Shown here piece by piece: positions 10,011-20,182 of a stretch of 64,000 nt of DNA. Source of the DNA: Aricia agestis (Eukaryota > Arthropoda > Insecta > Lepidoptera > Lycaenidae); contig NC_056408.1 of NCBI RefSeq assembly GCF_905147365.1, positions 13,144,001 to 13,208,000 of the forward strand, given 5' to 3'. Below the pieces are notes generated by a model that worked only from the letters and a program-made list of their open reading frames with translations, searched no databases and was not told where the DNA came from. Numbering within the stretch: position 1 is the first letter of the stretch; each line of letters opens with the position of its first letter. A program made the position numbers and the translations under genes.

Positions 10011-10370
10011 GCCAGTTATGGCTACTAACTAAATAAAATAAAATATGTTTCATTCTGATAACTCACATCCATAAAATTGTTAGTATAGAAACTTATCGCT
10101 ATGCTAGGTATTCTATTAATATGAATTAATATCAAGTATTATTTACGTGAAAGCGTGACAAATATCTACGCTTTCATATTAATTATTATTTAAATATTAA
10201 CAAGGATGGGTAATATTTCATGACTTATAATACGTGGCAAGCCTCTATATAGGCTGAAGTAGATTTTCAAAACAAAATGTTTGTAGTAATACCAATAAAA
10301 TATTGCATTATAAAAAATATTGTTTTCATATTTTTATTTACTTTTTGGTTTTGTTTTTATATCCAATTGA

Positions 10371-10441
10371 ATGTTTTCCATAGAATTCCATCAAATCATA
10401 ATGAGTGATTTTATTGAACTCTGTTGAATTTCGTAGACAAC
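10371..10441. repeat. Hairpin repeat before A exon (copy 3, left arm shortened)
   Basis: The right arm (GAATTTCGTAGACAAC) is intact; the left arm begins at GTTTTCCATAGAATTC and lacks the GTTGTCTACGA part. A very short B-exon remnant (TATATCCAATTGAATG) precedes it. Confidence 0.6.
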
Positions 10442-10545
10442 ATTTTAAATGGTTAGTTAGTTAGTTTTATACCTTTTTTCGCCAATTGCAAGATAGCAGT
10501 ATCTAATCCTACAGAAATATTTACACAAAAAAATAAATATTACAG

Positions 10546-10787
10546 GTCCAGTATACATAACGAGCGCGACTCAGCGCGGTAAGAGGGCAATCTTTTTTAA
10601 GAACAACAGATTTAGTCTGGCGCATGACGGCATTCAGAGGAAAATTTGGCGGTGCATCAAACGGTGCTCTCGAAAATGCCCAGCGAAAATCGTCACAATT
10701 GACGACAAGATAGAGTCCATGTTCATCGAACACAACCATGCAGACACAATGTGGGCGAGTAAAATAACAAACGCATATGTAAATTAA
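10546..10787 (+). CDS. mod(mdg4): FLYWCH terminal exon 9, subfamily A, altered
   Basis: An 80-residue A exon, acceptor AATATTACAG ending at 10545. A 6-base in-frame insertion near codon 7 adds Ser-Ala, shifting the FLYWCH residues to W35-x-C37, C45, H63-N64-H65. A 2-base insertion in the tail (GCATATGTAAATTAA against GCATGTAAATTAAAA) moves the frame and ends the protein six residues after the point of change. The IVFVKI tail is lost. LINE-type sequence starts soon after, and the normal poly(A) block is missing; an AATAAA occurs only near 11013. The finger is intact, but this copy may be on the way to loss. Confidence 0.8.
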
Positions 10788-10799
10788 ATTCTACTTTTA

Positions 10800-11850
10800 T
10801 AATATTATAAAGCGTAAGAGTTTGTTTGTTTGTTTGTTTGTATTCAGCACGCGCTAATCTCTGCAACTACTGGTCAGATTTAAACAATTATTTCAGTGTT
10901 AGATAACCCATTTATCGAGAAAGGCTATTAACACGCTAAGATCTGTCTGTCTGTAGGCAATATAAAGGTTTAAAAAGATCTTCAAAACAAATCTTTGTGA
11001 TAACTTATTATTAATAAAGATTATTATTATATTGTTGAATTTTATTTCTAAGCGACAAACGCAAGTTTATTTAATCTTAGATACATATACTTAATATAAT
11101 AAAATCGTAGAAAAGTCAATTCTATACATTGAATATTTTTGAAAAATAATACTTGCGACGTGATCTACAATCGATATGGAAGCCAAAAATATAGTTTTTA
11201 TATTTTTTTCTGTTTGTCTGTATGTATGTCCGAGATAATCTCAGAAAGTACTGGATGGATTTACTTCAAATTTTGCACGGATATTACTTAGAGGTCGGGT
11301 CAACACATAGGCTATATATTATAACGATATCGCTAAAACGGTGCGTTGTAGAGAAAAAAAGTGCCGTACACAATGAAAGCTCATAAAATTTCCCACAAAT
11401 TTATCATTTACACTTTGTATCTATCACCACTCCTTGCCTTGCTATGAGCTTTTATCTCTCTTTTATCCTTAAAATTTTCCTCTAAACAAAACGATGTCAC
11501 GTAACTACGTGACATCGTTTTGTTATTTCTATAACAAAGTTGAAAACTACACTAAACATGCGGTTTTCGAGTGTAATTTGATTTGGGGGGGCTGCGCCCC
11601 CCAAAACCCCTCCCCCCACCAAGGATCTGTTACTTACAACTAATTGGTGTCGTGGCCGTTTGTATTGCGTCTTATTTCTCCTTTTTAGGAACAAACTAAG
11701 TCATCTATACATATAATAAAATCGTAGGAAAGTCAATCCTGTACATTGAATATTTTTGAAAAATAATACTTGCGACGTGATCTACTATGCTGACGCGGAC
11801 GAAGTCGCGGGCACCAGCTAGTATACTTAATAATATGATGTAACTGTTGG
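10800..11850 (+). mobile_element. RTE-like LINE tails, overlapping copies
   Basis: A (GTTT)n run near 10819, ATCTCTGCAACTACTGG and, at about 11795-11820, GCTGACGCGGACGAAGTCGCGGGC are typical of lepidopteran LINE 3' ends. A 40-base stretch (AATAAAATCGTAGAAAAGTCAA and following) occurs twice, near 11097 and 11715, so two truncated copies lie head to tail. An inverted pair ACGATGTCACGTA/TACGTGACATCGT is at 11491-11518. No intact ORF. Confidence 0.6.
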
Positions 11851-11889
11851 TGAATCACGTGCTATGAATTATGACTTATGACATATTCT

Positions 11890-12040
11890 TAAAGTGCGAT
11901 AATGCTTTAAATGAAAGTGGGCGGGGGCGCTGCTGGTATAGGAGAACTGTCAAAAATAGCGTTTTTGTATGATGATGGCAGCGTTAGTTCCTTTTTTCGC
12001 CACATTCATTTAAAGCCTTGTCGAGCTCTATTTTAATATT
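11890..12040. mobile_element. MITE fragment of the GCCTTGTCG family
   Basis: GTGGGCGGGGGCGCTGCTGG..TTAGTTCCTTTTTTCGCCAC..AGCCTTGTCGAGCTCT matches the element at 63597-63707 and, more loosely, 63297-63440. Confidence 0.6.
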
Positions 12041-12159
12041 AATGTTTCCCAAACAAACGGTTAAGACTTAAGTAAATGCTATGATAAATTGATTATACTC
12101 TGTGTGAACTTTATTTACTTAATAATTTTGTTTCACTATCAGATATATATAATAGGAGG

Positions 12160-12240
12160 ATATATAGCTTGCGTGACGGCTGCCGTCGACTGCCGTCGAC
12201 TGCCGCCGACGCGTGCCGCCGACACGTGCCGTTCGTCTGT
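12160..12240 (+). repeat. GC-rich short tandem repeat
   Basis: Imperfect repeats of GCCGTCGACT and GCCGACACGT units, unusually GC-rich for this region, lie just before the truncated hairpin and the next A exon. Confidence 0.55.
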
Positions 12241-12263
12241 AAGAGCGCTTAGTAAACGCAGCA

Positions 12264-12315
12264 ATAAAATCATAATGAATGATTTTATTAAATTCTATGG
12301 AATTTCATAGACAAC
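12264..12315. repeat. Hairpin repeat before A exon (copy 4, right half)
   Basis: AATAAAATCATAATGAATGATTTTATT is itself a perfect small hairpin and is followed by the right arm CATAGACAAC. The outer left arm and any B-exon stub are missing, cut off by the GC-rich repeat. Confidence 0.55.
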
Positions 12316-12437
12316 ATTTTAAATGATAGTTGTATACCTTAATTCGCCGATAATAAGATAGCAGTATCTAGTATTAAATATTTTAATTTGCAAGTCCTAT
12401 AGAAATATTATTTACACAATAAATTTATATATTCAAG

Positions 12438-12703
12438 GTCCAGTATACATAACGACTCAGCGCGGTAAGAGGGCAATTTTTTTTAAGAACAATAGATTTA
12501 GTATGGCGCACGACGGCCTTCAGAGGAAAATTTGGCGGTGCATCAAACAGTCCTCTCGAAAATGTCCAGCGAAAATCGTCACAATTGACGACAAGATAGA
12601 GTCCATGTTCATCGAACACAACCATGCGGACGCAATGTGGGGGAGCGAAATAAAAAAGGCATGTAAATTAAAATCACAAAAAATCGTATTTATTAAAATT
12701 TAA
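12438..12703 (+). CDS. mod(mdg4): FLYWCH terminal exon 10, subfamily A
   Basis: An 88-residue exon with acceptor TATTCAAG ending at 12437 (other A exons have ATTACAG). FLYWCH residues: W33-x-C35, C43, H61-N62-H63. Differences from 7589 are few: Gln for Arg after the CIK segment, and a GSEIKKAC tail. AATAAA at 12886-12891. It forms the A half of the second standard-spaced A+B pair. Confidence 0.88.
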
Positions 12704-12982
12704 ATGCAAATCCCCCTGTATCCCAAATCCCATAAAAATCATTTATTATTTAAATGTTACATCTCTAGCTTGGATAATATTTCATATTATGTCTTATAAA
12801 GTTATAATAACTTACAACCCGTGACAAGGCACTATAAAGGCTAAAGTAGATCTTCAAAACAAAATGTTTGTAGTACTTACCTACCAATAAAATAATTGCA
12901 TTGAATAAAATACTGTTTTCATATTTTTAATTTACTTTTTGGTTTTGTTCTTACCCTATACTAATTAAATTACACATTGAAG

Positions 12983-13230
12983 GTCCAGTGTATATCCACA
13001 TGCAACGCGGTAAGATAGGAATGTTGTATGGGAACAACAGATTTTACTTGACACACGATGGCGTGGATAAAAAACTATGGCGGTGCACCAGACAGTCCTC
13101 CCGAGGATGTCCAGCGAGGATCGTCACTACAAAATGTGACAAGATAATATTATACATGATGTGCGACCATAACCACGAAGACATAATGCCGAGGAGCCAA
13201 GTTGAACATATATTGGGAAACTACCAGTAA
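12983..13230 (+). CDS. mod(mdg4): FLYWCH terminal exon 11, subfamily B
   Basis: An 82-residue B exon, acceptor ACATTGAAG ending at 12982. W33-x-C35, C43, extra C52 and C61, H63-N64-H65. It differs from 9763 at scattered residues (Ile12, Arg for Lys after CPA, Met for Lys before the last Cys) and has its own tail (SQVEHILGNYQ). The downstream AATAAAATAAAATA seen after the other two B exons is missing; a short unrelated segment and then a SINE follow, so the poly(A) site is uncertain. Confidence 0.86.
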
Positions 13231-13378
13231 GCCAGTTATGGCTAATAACTAAGAACGCTAAAGATCTCAACAGTTTCCAAACACAAAATAATGCCAAAAA
13301 TTAAGCCTTTATTGAGACATCCTTAAAATATACAATTCAGTTTACATCCATAAGAATCATTAAGGGTGGATGGACGGT

Positions 13379-13735
13379 GGGACAAAATTAAATACGTGGG
13401 AGAGCCATGCTTCGGCACGAATGGGCCGGCTCGACCGGAGAAATACCACGTTCTCACAGAAAACCGGAGTGAAACAGCGCTTGCGCTGTGTTTCGCCGAG
13501 TGAGTGAGTTTACCGGAGGCCCAATCCCCTACCCTAATCCCTTTCCTACCCTCCCCTATTCCCTTCCCTTCCCATCCCTAACCTCCCCTATTACCCTATT
13601 CCCTCTTAAAAGGCCGGCAACGCACCTGCAGCTCTTCTGATGCTGCGCGTGTCCATGGGCGACGGAAGTTGCTTTCCATCAGGTGACCCGTTTGCTCGTT
13701 TGCCCCCTTATTTTATAAAAAAAAAATTATAAGGC
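13379..13735 (+). mobile_element. Metulj-like SINE
   Basis: GGCCGGCAACGCACCTGCAGCTCTTCTGATGCTGCG.., a CCCTACCC..TTCCC pyrimidine run, and an end CCCCTTATTTTATAAAA. This repeat is common in butterfly and moth genomes. The same element lies inverted at 28178-28520, so the two form a widely spaced inverted pair inside the array. Confidence 0.75.
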
Positions 13736-14250
13736 CTTATGGTTGTGTATTAAAAACTATCAACTCCGGATTTTCCTTTTGAGGACAAGAATACCACGGA
13801 TTGAAAACAAGACGAAGGCTTGTCGAATTCAGAAAACCCTCTAAGCTTTTAAAGAATAATGCAAGGATTCATTGAAATCTCTTCTTATCTTCACGCTGCA
13901 CGGGCTATAACTAATGACACCGTATCATTTAAAGAAAATATTATAGTTTAGAAAGCTTATTACTACTACTCTTAAGCTTATCTACGTCCAAGAATTAATG
14001 TCCCCTAAAAGGCTCAAATTTTAACTCTGCAGAATATGAATTATTTCATCCAATCTCTAAGATTTTCATAGTACATAATATTGTATGTACATATTTACTG
14101 GTTTAACAAAACTGTCTAAACCAAAATATTATTTTTTAAATTTAAATAAAATGTTATTTTTTTAATGTTGAGGTTTCAATACTGTGCAATGAGCATTGCA
14201 GTAATTAATCTGAAGAAGACCAAATTTAAAAACTAGGCATTAATGGACGA
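13736..14250. other. AT-rich spacer
   Basis: No gene, RNA or clear repeat was recognised. It serves as intron before the C-subfamily exon. Confidence 0.4.
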
Positions 14251-14262
14251 CCAACTTTACAG

Positions 14263-14471
14263 ATACACCCCCTTACACGATCACGAAGCGAGGGAACGTC
14301 AGACATTTGGACATGGAGGGCCACCGGTATACCCTACAAATGGTGTGTGGCGGGAAGGGGCGTTGGCGGTGCACGAAGCAGAGGCACGGCTGCAGGTCGG
14401 TGGTCTTCACGGTGAAGGGCCGTTTGATCTGCATCAAGAACGAACACAACCACGAACCGAGGTGGCAGTGA
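14263..14471 (+). CDS. mod(mdg4): FLYWCH terminal exon 12, subfamily C
   Basis: A 69-residue exon after acceptor CCAACTTTACAG (ends 14262). The correct frame begins ACA CCC CCT; the longest ORF at this place is in another frame and starts inside the intron. FLYWCH residues: G11, G20, Y23, W35-x-C37, C44, H62-N63-H64, ending EPRWQ. Members of C (15813 and 16392 are the others) are all exactly 69 residues and GC-rich compared with their surroundings, which suggests selection on the protein. No AATAAA is obvious within 100 bases. Confidence 0.87.
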
Positions 14472-15119
14472 ATTTTACCAATTTACCCAGGCGTTTATCA
14501 AAATCATATTATCATCTCTTTTATGCATGAAGAAAAGGAGCGACAAGTAAACAAAGTGATATGTGAGTCAGTATTACGGACTAGCCCAAGGTTGTCTGTT
14601 TGCTTGATACGTTGGAAAGTCAGGGACGAGGATTATACTGACGAATCGTGACAACATTTTGACGTGCAGTATATTAATAAGACCTATTAATTTTACTGCT
14701 GTTACAGAATTATAATTTTAATGTGAAAAATACTTTTTTTTATTAAAATTATAATCCTAAAACAAGATTAATATTAATTTTAAATGAATGGTTATCTCCT
14801 TCCCGCCACGTAATTAGTTATTGAGGGTGTTTTTTATTCCATTTAAATTACGTACTGCTTTTAAATCTTATAATAATAAAAAATATATCTTGGAATCTTT
14901 AGTTTACTTTTTTCTTCTTTTAAGTTGAGTAAATAGTTAAAATCTACTTATTGATGAACGGGCAATAGCGATAAGCCAATAGGCGAATTTCCAGTGACTG
15001 GTCTGGTAAGTCTGATTATGTAGCGCAGCCAATCTCAGAGTGTTCTCTGCGGAAGTGCGGAACCCTGGGGCTGAGCGAGTGATACTCGTAAAAATTTTTT
15101 TTTAAACTTCATCAAACAC

Positions 15120-15600
15120 CAGCATGGGCTTCTTGCCGCAGTGGCTCAATTTTTTTTTATAAGGATTAATCTTATTTGACTAATGACATGTCATAGGTTT
15201 TAAATTTTTATTTCGTAATATCCTCACAACGGCGGAATCCTTTTGAAGAGCAAAATTTTGACAGAGCCTGTGGGGCATCATAAGATTATACCTTTATAAT
15301 CTTATAAAGCCTCACAATTTTTTCAGTTTACATCCATAAGAACCCTTTTTCCCACAATTTTTTTTCATTCACACAAATTTTGACAGATTTGACAGAGCCT
15401 GTGGGGCTTTATAAGATTATAAAGGTATAATCTTAAAATCAATGACGTATAGTCCATCAAGAAAGTGAAGAAATTAAAAAGTGGTAACATCGTTGTGTCA
15501 TCCCTTTTCTTCTTAAATTGATTTGAAAGGGATGACACTACGATGTTGGCACTTTTTAATTTCTTCACTTTCTGACAGACTGTAGCTATCATTTAAGGGT
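15120..15600. mobile_element. Two inverted-repeat elements
   Basis: GACAGAGCCTGTGGGGCATCATAAG (about 15253) recurs with an inverted AAGATTATAAAGGTATAATCTT part at 15390-15440. A palindrome at about 15450-15580 has arms GAAAGTGAAGAAATTAAAAAGTG. These are MITE-type repeats; the - strand ORF across them is fortuitous. Confidence 0.6.
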
Positions 15601-15737
15601 GGGCCGCACGTAGAGGTTAAGGTTATCGTCAAATATGGCATCCATTATTGACTTTTACTTGAGATTTGACATTTCATTTGACATTTTAGTTAAAGTTATA
15701 GTTAAAATAAGTTGGTGCAACACACCCTATGAGAAAA
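15601..15737. mobile_element. MITE of the GTTGGTGCAAC family
   Basis: Ends in AGTTATAGTTAAAATAAGTTGGTGCAACACACCCT. The same element, with a nested insertion, is at 63514-63838. About 140 bp here, lying about 75 bases before the acceptor of the next exon. Confidence 0.6.
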
Positions 15738-15812
15738 TTTGTATTGCCGTTGTTTTTAATGTCAAGAATTTGTAATCTTTACGATCCAAGTAACATGGAC
15801 GGTATTTTCTAG

Positions 15813-16021
15813 ACATGCCGTTTTACTCGATCAGGGAGCGCGGCACTCATAGACATCTAGATATGGAGGGCTACCGGTATAGCCTGCAGAAGACGTCTGG
15901 CAAAAAGGAGCGCTGGCGATGCACGAAGCAGCGGCATCGCTGTAGGGCGGTGGTTTACACTGTCAATGACCGCTTGATCTACCTGAAGAACGAACACAAT
16001 CACGAACGGATGTGGCTGTGA
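15813..16021 (+). CDS. mod(mdg4): FLYWCH terminal exon 13, subfamily C
   Basis: A 69-residue exon, acceptor GGTATTTTCTAG ending at 15812. FLYWCH residues: G11, G20, Y23, W35-x-C37, C44, H62-N63-H64. Differences from 14263 cluster between residues 26 and 34 (KTSGKKER) and at the end (MWL for RWQ). The ATG at codon 2 is in frame, but the acceptor and phase point to a spliced exon. Synonymous differences against the other C exons are frequent, suggesting selection for the protein. Confidence 0.87.
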
Positions 16022-16391
16022 ATTTTACCAAATCCAAGTTTTACTAATCTCCTTGATCGTTTGTCAAAATGGCATGCCATTGCGCATGCATAACAAAAAA
16101 AACAATAATCTAAGAGACCGTAAACATCACAGTTTACTTTAATAAAATAATTATTTGAAAATATTTTATTTTTATTTTCTTTAAGTATTATTTTTTATTT
16201 TATTTTTATTATAATAGAATAAAATAATAAAATATATATAAAAAAATAATAAACAAATAATTATTTGAAAATATAGTGTTTTAATATTTTAAATTATTTA
16301 GTGTTATGTGCATATTATCGCCGGTCGTTGGTTTGAACCTGAGGAAGACCCAATCCTTGAATGTCAGGTGTTCATGGACATTTCTTTCCAG

Positions 16392-16600
16392 ATGTGCCCG
16401 CTTACTCGATCACGGAGCGGGGGACCGGGAGACATTTAGACATGGAGGGCCACCGGTACGGTCTGCAGACGGTAACTGGTGGGAAGGGACGCTGGCGGTG
16501 CACGAGGCAGCGGCACGGATGCAGGGCGGTGGTCCACACCTTGCTGGACCACGTGATCTGTGTCAAGAATGATCACAATCACGAACCGAGGTGGCAGTGA
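16392..16600 (+). CDS. mod(mdg4): FLYWCH terminal exon 14, subfamily C
   Basis: A 69-residue exon, acceptor ATTTCTTTCCAG ending at 16391. G11, G20, Y23, W35-x-C37, C44, H62-N63-H64 and the EPRWQ end as in 14263. The intron just before it contains GAGGAAGACC, like the GAAGAAGACC before 14263, so the two share upstream sequence and probably arose by tandem duplication. A second ORF in another frame is a shadow. Confidence 0.88.
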
Positions 16601-16644
16601 ATTTTACCAACCCCTTTCACTAATACCTATTAGTGTTAATACAG

Positions 16645-16769
16645 AATATCGTGCCAATTTGTACATTGATATGAGGCGCGAAGGTGATAACGTGATATTA
16701 TGTGATAACATTAATTTTGTTGAAATTAGCAGCACTACCCCCTTATGCCCGATCTCCGAGATTATTTAA
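16645..16769 (+). pseudogene. Possible N-terminal half of a FLYWCH exon
   Basis: After TTAATACAG the array phase reads a peptide with YIDMRREGDN..ILCDNINFVEI, resembling the first 25 residues of a B exon (YIHMQRG..LYGNNRFYL). It then ends without W-x-C, the third Cys or HNH, with a stop at 16767 and a LINE tail beginning about 16795. The match is weak, so a chance resemblance is possible. Confidence 0.35.
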
Positions 16770-16794
16770 TCACTAGCCCTTAAAATTATCTAAC

Positions 16795-17105
16795 ACTAGC
16801 TGTCCCGGCAAACGTTTCTTTGCCATATAAAGTATTTCGCCCGTATTATTTTATTGAAGTGACTAAATAAGTATATCACCATGGCAAAGTCCATCGCTAT
16901 CCCGTCGCACAAACAAGGTGGCCGTCAGTCTCGAGTTGTAATAATTTACTATTATTTATTCAATAAATGCACTTATCAATATAAAAAGTACCCAGTAGCC
17001 GATTCTCAGACCCACTGACCATGCATATAAAATTTGGTTAAAATCAGTAAAGGCGTTTCGGAGGAGTACGCGGCTCAACATTGTGACACGAGAATTTTAT
17101 ATATA
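16795..17105. mobile_element. LINE-type 3' tail
   Basis: ACTAGCTGTCCCGGCAAACGTTTC.. is a typical start of lepidopteran LINE 3' remnants; the rest carries no ORF. Confidence 0.5.
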
Positions 17106-17575
17106 AGATAAATCAGTTAACCAATAAACAACGCTAAATAGATTAATTCCTGTCAAATAAACTTAGAAACTTAAAAACTTAAGGGCATTAAACTTAGAAA
17201 CTTAAGGGCATTAGCTCTGGTGCTCATCAAGGACATGTTAATGAGTTAATGTGAGTAAAAGAGATCTGTAGTGTAGTGTACCTTACAAGTATTTGCATGT
17301 TCGGTAATATGTATATCAGAATACATATTTTGGAGTTAAAAGCTTAATAAATAATATTCTAAAATTACTTAATTCATTGTTTTATTTCAAAGTTACGAAA
17401 TTTTACGTGAATTGCGTTTTAAGATATTTAGAAAATGCATGTAACTGCAGTTAATATATTCAGACTTTTGTCTAAAACTATTATTTAAATAAATGGGAAA
17501 AATTTTGCAGTAGTACGGGCTATACTTACTTTATACTTCTAAAGGTTTTAGATTAATTCGCACTATACTATGCAG

Positions 17576-17955
17576 CTGGCCTCGTCGACTCCGCATCGGT
17601 ATCTCAGCAAGCAGAGCAAATCTCTCCTGGTCACAGCACTACAAGTACACCTACCACAAGCAGAACAGGTACACCTACCTATGGATCTCTTACCACAAGC
17701 AGACCAGGTTCACCTACCTATGGATCTCCGGTTCCACCCCCAAAGAGAGCACGTAAAACTCCAGCAAGATTTCAAGATGTTCCTTTGAATTCGGTGCAAT
17801 CTGACAGATTCGACCACTTTCCCATACGCGAAGACCGTCGACAATTATGTCAAAATAATTGTGTGTATAGATCGTATATAAAATGTGAAAAATGTAAAGT
17901 TTTCTTATGCCTTAACGAGAAAAGAAACTGCTTTAGAGACTTTCACAGTGACTAA
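17576..17955 (+). CDS. piggyBac-type Cys-rich domain terminal exon
   Basis: A 126-residue exon; AG at 17574-17575 (ACTATGCAG), in the same phase as the FLYWCH exons, with an in-frame stop 19 bases before the acceptor. Residues 20-52 are Ser/Thr/Pro/Gly-rich with a repeat (TSRTGTPTYGS, then TSRPGSPTYGS). A basic PPPKRARK follows at 54-61, a possible nuclear signal. Then comes the Cys-rich domain that ends piggyBac transposases: C92, C96, C104-x2-C107, C112, C119 and H124 (CFRDFH). No transposase catalytic region lies upstream. It is either a captured piggyBac end used as an alternative exon, or a relic whose acceptor fits by chance (1 in 3). It is the last + strand exon before the strand flip. 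Confidence 0.65.
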
Positions 17956-18097
17956 AGTCTATATTTTTAATACGTAAGAAGCCCCAAAGAGCAGTATCAT
18001 ACAAAGCGCTAAATGCATACGAAGACAGACATCTAAAATATTATTCTTAATAAAGCAATGTTAACAAGTAAAACAATGTTTCTTTATCCTATATCAG

Positions 18098-18465
18098 AGT
18101 AGACAGAATTATAGAGTATGCCGACTTAGAACTGATGTTGAGATTTTTAAATTTGACGTATTATGACGAAAATCGTCGCTAGAGTTAACACTTGTTACCT
18201 ACGAATTTAAAACTATGACATATTCGCTGGACGTGTTCCTCTTTGGTCGTATTGTTGTTTGTGTTTTGGCACATGCGAATAAAATTGTCAGAATCCAATT
18301 TTGAAATCTTTAATTTAAATATTTAAAAATAAATTAAGTATATCAGCCAGCGCGAGGCACATTCCGTTCATAACCTTAGTGAAACCCGACGAATTTGACA
18401 GATATTGAAACCTGTCCGTTTCTTTGCAGTCGAACTACTGGTCGTTATGTCTTTTGTGCCTATAT
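18098..18465. repeat. Interspersed repeat, copy 1
   Basis: About 360 bases, GTAGACAGAATTATAGAGTATGC to GAACTACTGGTCGTTATGTC. Nearly identical to 55884-56235, in the same orientation. No ORF and no clear terminal repeats. Confidence 0.7.
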
Positions 18466-19500
18466 GAAATAATGAAATATAGCGTTAAATGACTCTATTA
18501 TTTAATTAAGTGGGTTTTGAAGTTAGTGCATCTACAATACAATTATGAAGGTTTTTCTATTAGATTTTCTTAAACATCCTACTGGGCATAGTAGCAGAGC
18601 GAAAAAGGTAAGGCTGTAAATGAAACAAGTAAATTTTATATTGCTTTTATTGTTTTTTAAATAAGTAATATTAATTCAACTTTGGAATGTACTGGTTGCA
18701 TAGTTAAATATACAATTAAATATTATATTAAGCTATACACAATTCATGTTAACAATATTTAAATCATACCATGTCGATTTAAAAATTCACCGTGTTAAAA
18801 CTAGCTTTTCAATATAATAATTAGTATTAAATCTCACATTTTAACAATTGAAATCACCTAGTACTTGTATTTATTTTCTTTCTATAAAAATAACTAATAT
18901 CTTGTGATAATTAGGATAAAGTTAAAAATAAACTAGTGACAATTATTCTGAGTCTATAACCAGTTTATACATGTTCAAAAATAGAGTTACTTACTAAAAG
19001 CAAAAAAATATTTAACTTTTAACATACATATTAACCTTTGTAATGTATATTCTTCAGTCGTAGTGAAGGCACACGTTGAAATATTAGATGACAACTTTCT
19101 TAGATATTACTTATTTATTAAAATTATAAAATATCAGAATAAATACATATTTTGATCTTTTTTCTAGCCAAGCAAATAGCAACTTCTAAGTAAAATATTA
19201 TCATTTACTTAACAACAATGTTCGAAGATCCACAATGTGATAACTGATAAGTTATAACTAATAAGAATGTTCTTTCAGAATTTAATTTATCACTAAGCAG
19301 CAGAATAAGACTTACAATACTTTAATAATTAAAAATGATAACGTAGCTACTAAAATAAAATAGTCTCTTGTGCTCAGGATCAAGGTAATGAATATATTAT
19401 TTATAGCACATACCTAATTACAGAAAAAAAGTTGAAAACAGATAATTCCTAAACTAATAAATATGTGAAACAACGTGAAAATCTCATGTCATCAATAAAA

Positions 19501-19598
19501 TTGCTATTGTCGTATAGAAAGTAAAAACCTTAATATATAATATTATAATTTGTGATATTATATATAAAGGTTTTTATACTTATTGTGACAATAGCAAT
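19501..19598. mobile_element. Palindromic MITE
   Basis: Arms ATTGCTATTGTCG..GTAAAAACCTT and AAGGTTTTTATACTT..GACAATAGCAAT flank an AT-rich centre. Confidence 0.65.
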
Positions 19599-19950
19599 AT
19601 CATAAGGTTACCTCTAATACAATATTATTATAATCCTTACAGTAAAATCAATAAAATAGTGTATTTAAATTGATAAGACATACAAGGTAGCTTAAGGTAA
19701 GCTCCAGGGCAAATCACAAATGGCAGAGACTTGATTGCCAAGATTCCCAATCGTGAATCTGCATCAGAATCCAAGACAAAACATAAGATGTAAGATACAA
19801 ACATTTAGAGGTTCCCAAATTTTGGATTATATTAGAATAACTTAACAGTTTATACAAGACAAAAATACTTATTCAAATATTAAGAATATGCATTAAATAT
19901 TTTCTGTTCATCTAGATAAGCTTCATTAGAAGTATTAAATATGGTACAGT

Positions 19951-20182
19951 CCCTAGAACTTTATTTTTATCACCATCAAGCAAATTTTTTGCGAGTAGCT
20001 TCATTTTGATAAGACGAACAACAATTTCGTCTGCGAAAATTCTCTAGCTAACAGAGATAGAAAGGATTCATTAAATTGATTTGAAGGTCCTAAAATCTGG
20101 ATTGTTCTAATTGTAGGGCAATGTTACTTTTAAATTATATAACAGTACTATTAACCTATAGTAATAAAAAGTTCTAGGGAAC
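19951..20182. mobile_element. MITE (GTCCCTAGAACTTT ends)
   Basis: Left end GTCCCTAGAACTTTATTTTT pairs with right end AAAAAGTTCTAGGGAAC. A related, shorter copy with TTCATTTTGATAAGACGAAC in common is at about 49300-49505. Confidence 0.6.

Noticed and set aside
14243..14530. 95-codon ORF starting MDDQLYRYTP
   Set aside because: Wrong frame across the C-subfamily FLYWCH exon; its ATG is in the intron.
17570..17788. 72-codon ORF with QVHLPQ repeats
   Set aside because: Alternative frame of the TPTYGS repeat; the piggyBac-type domain is in the other frame.
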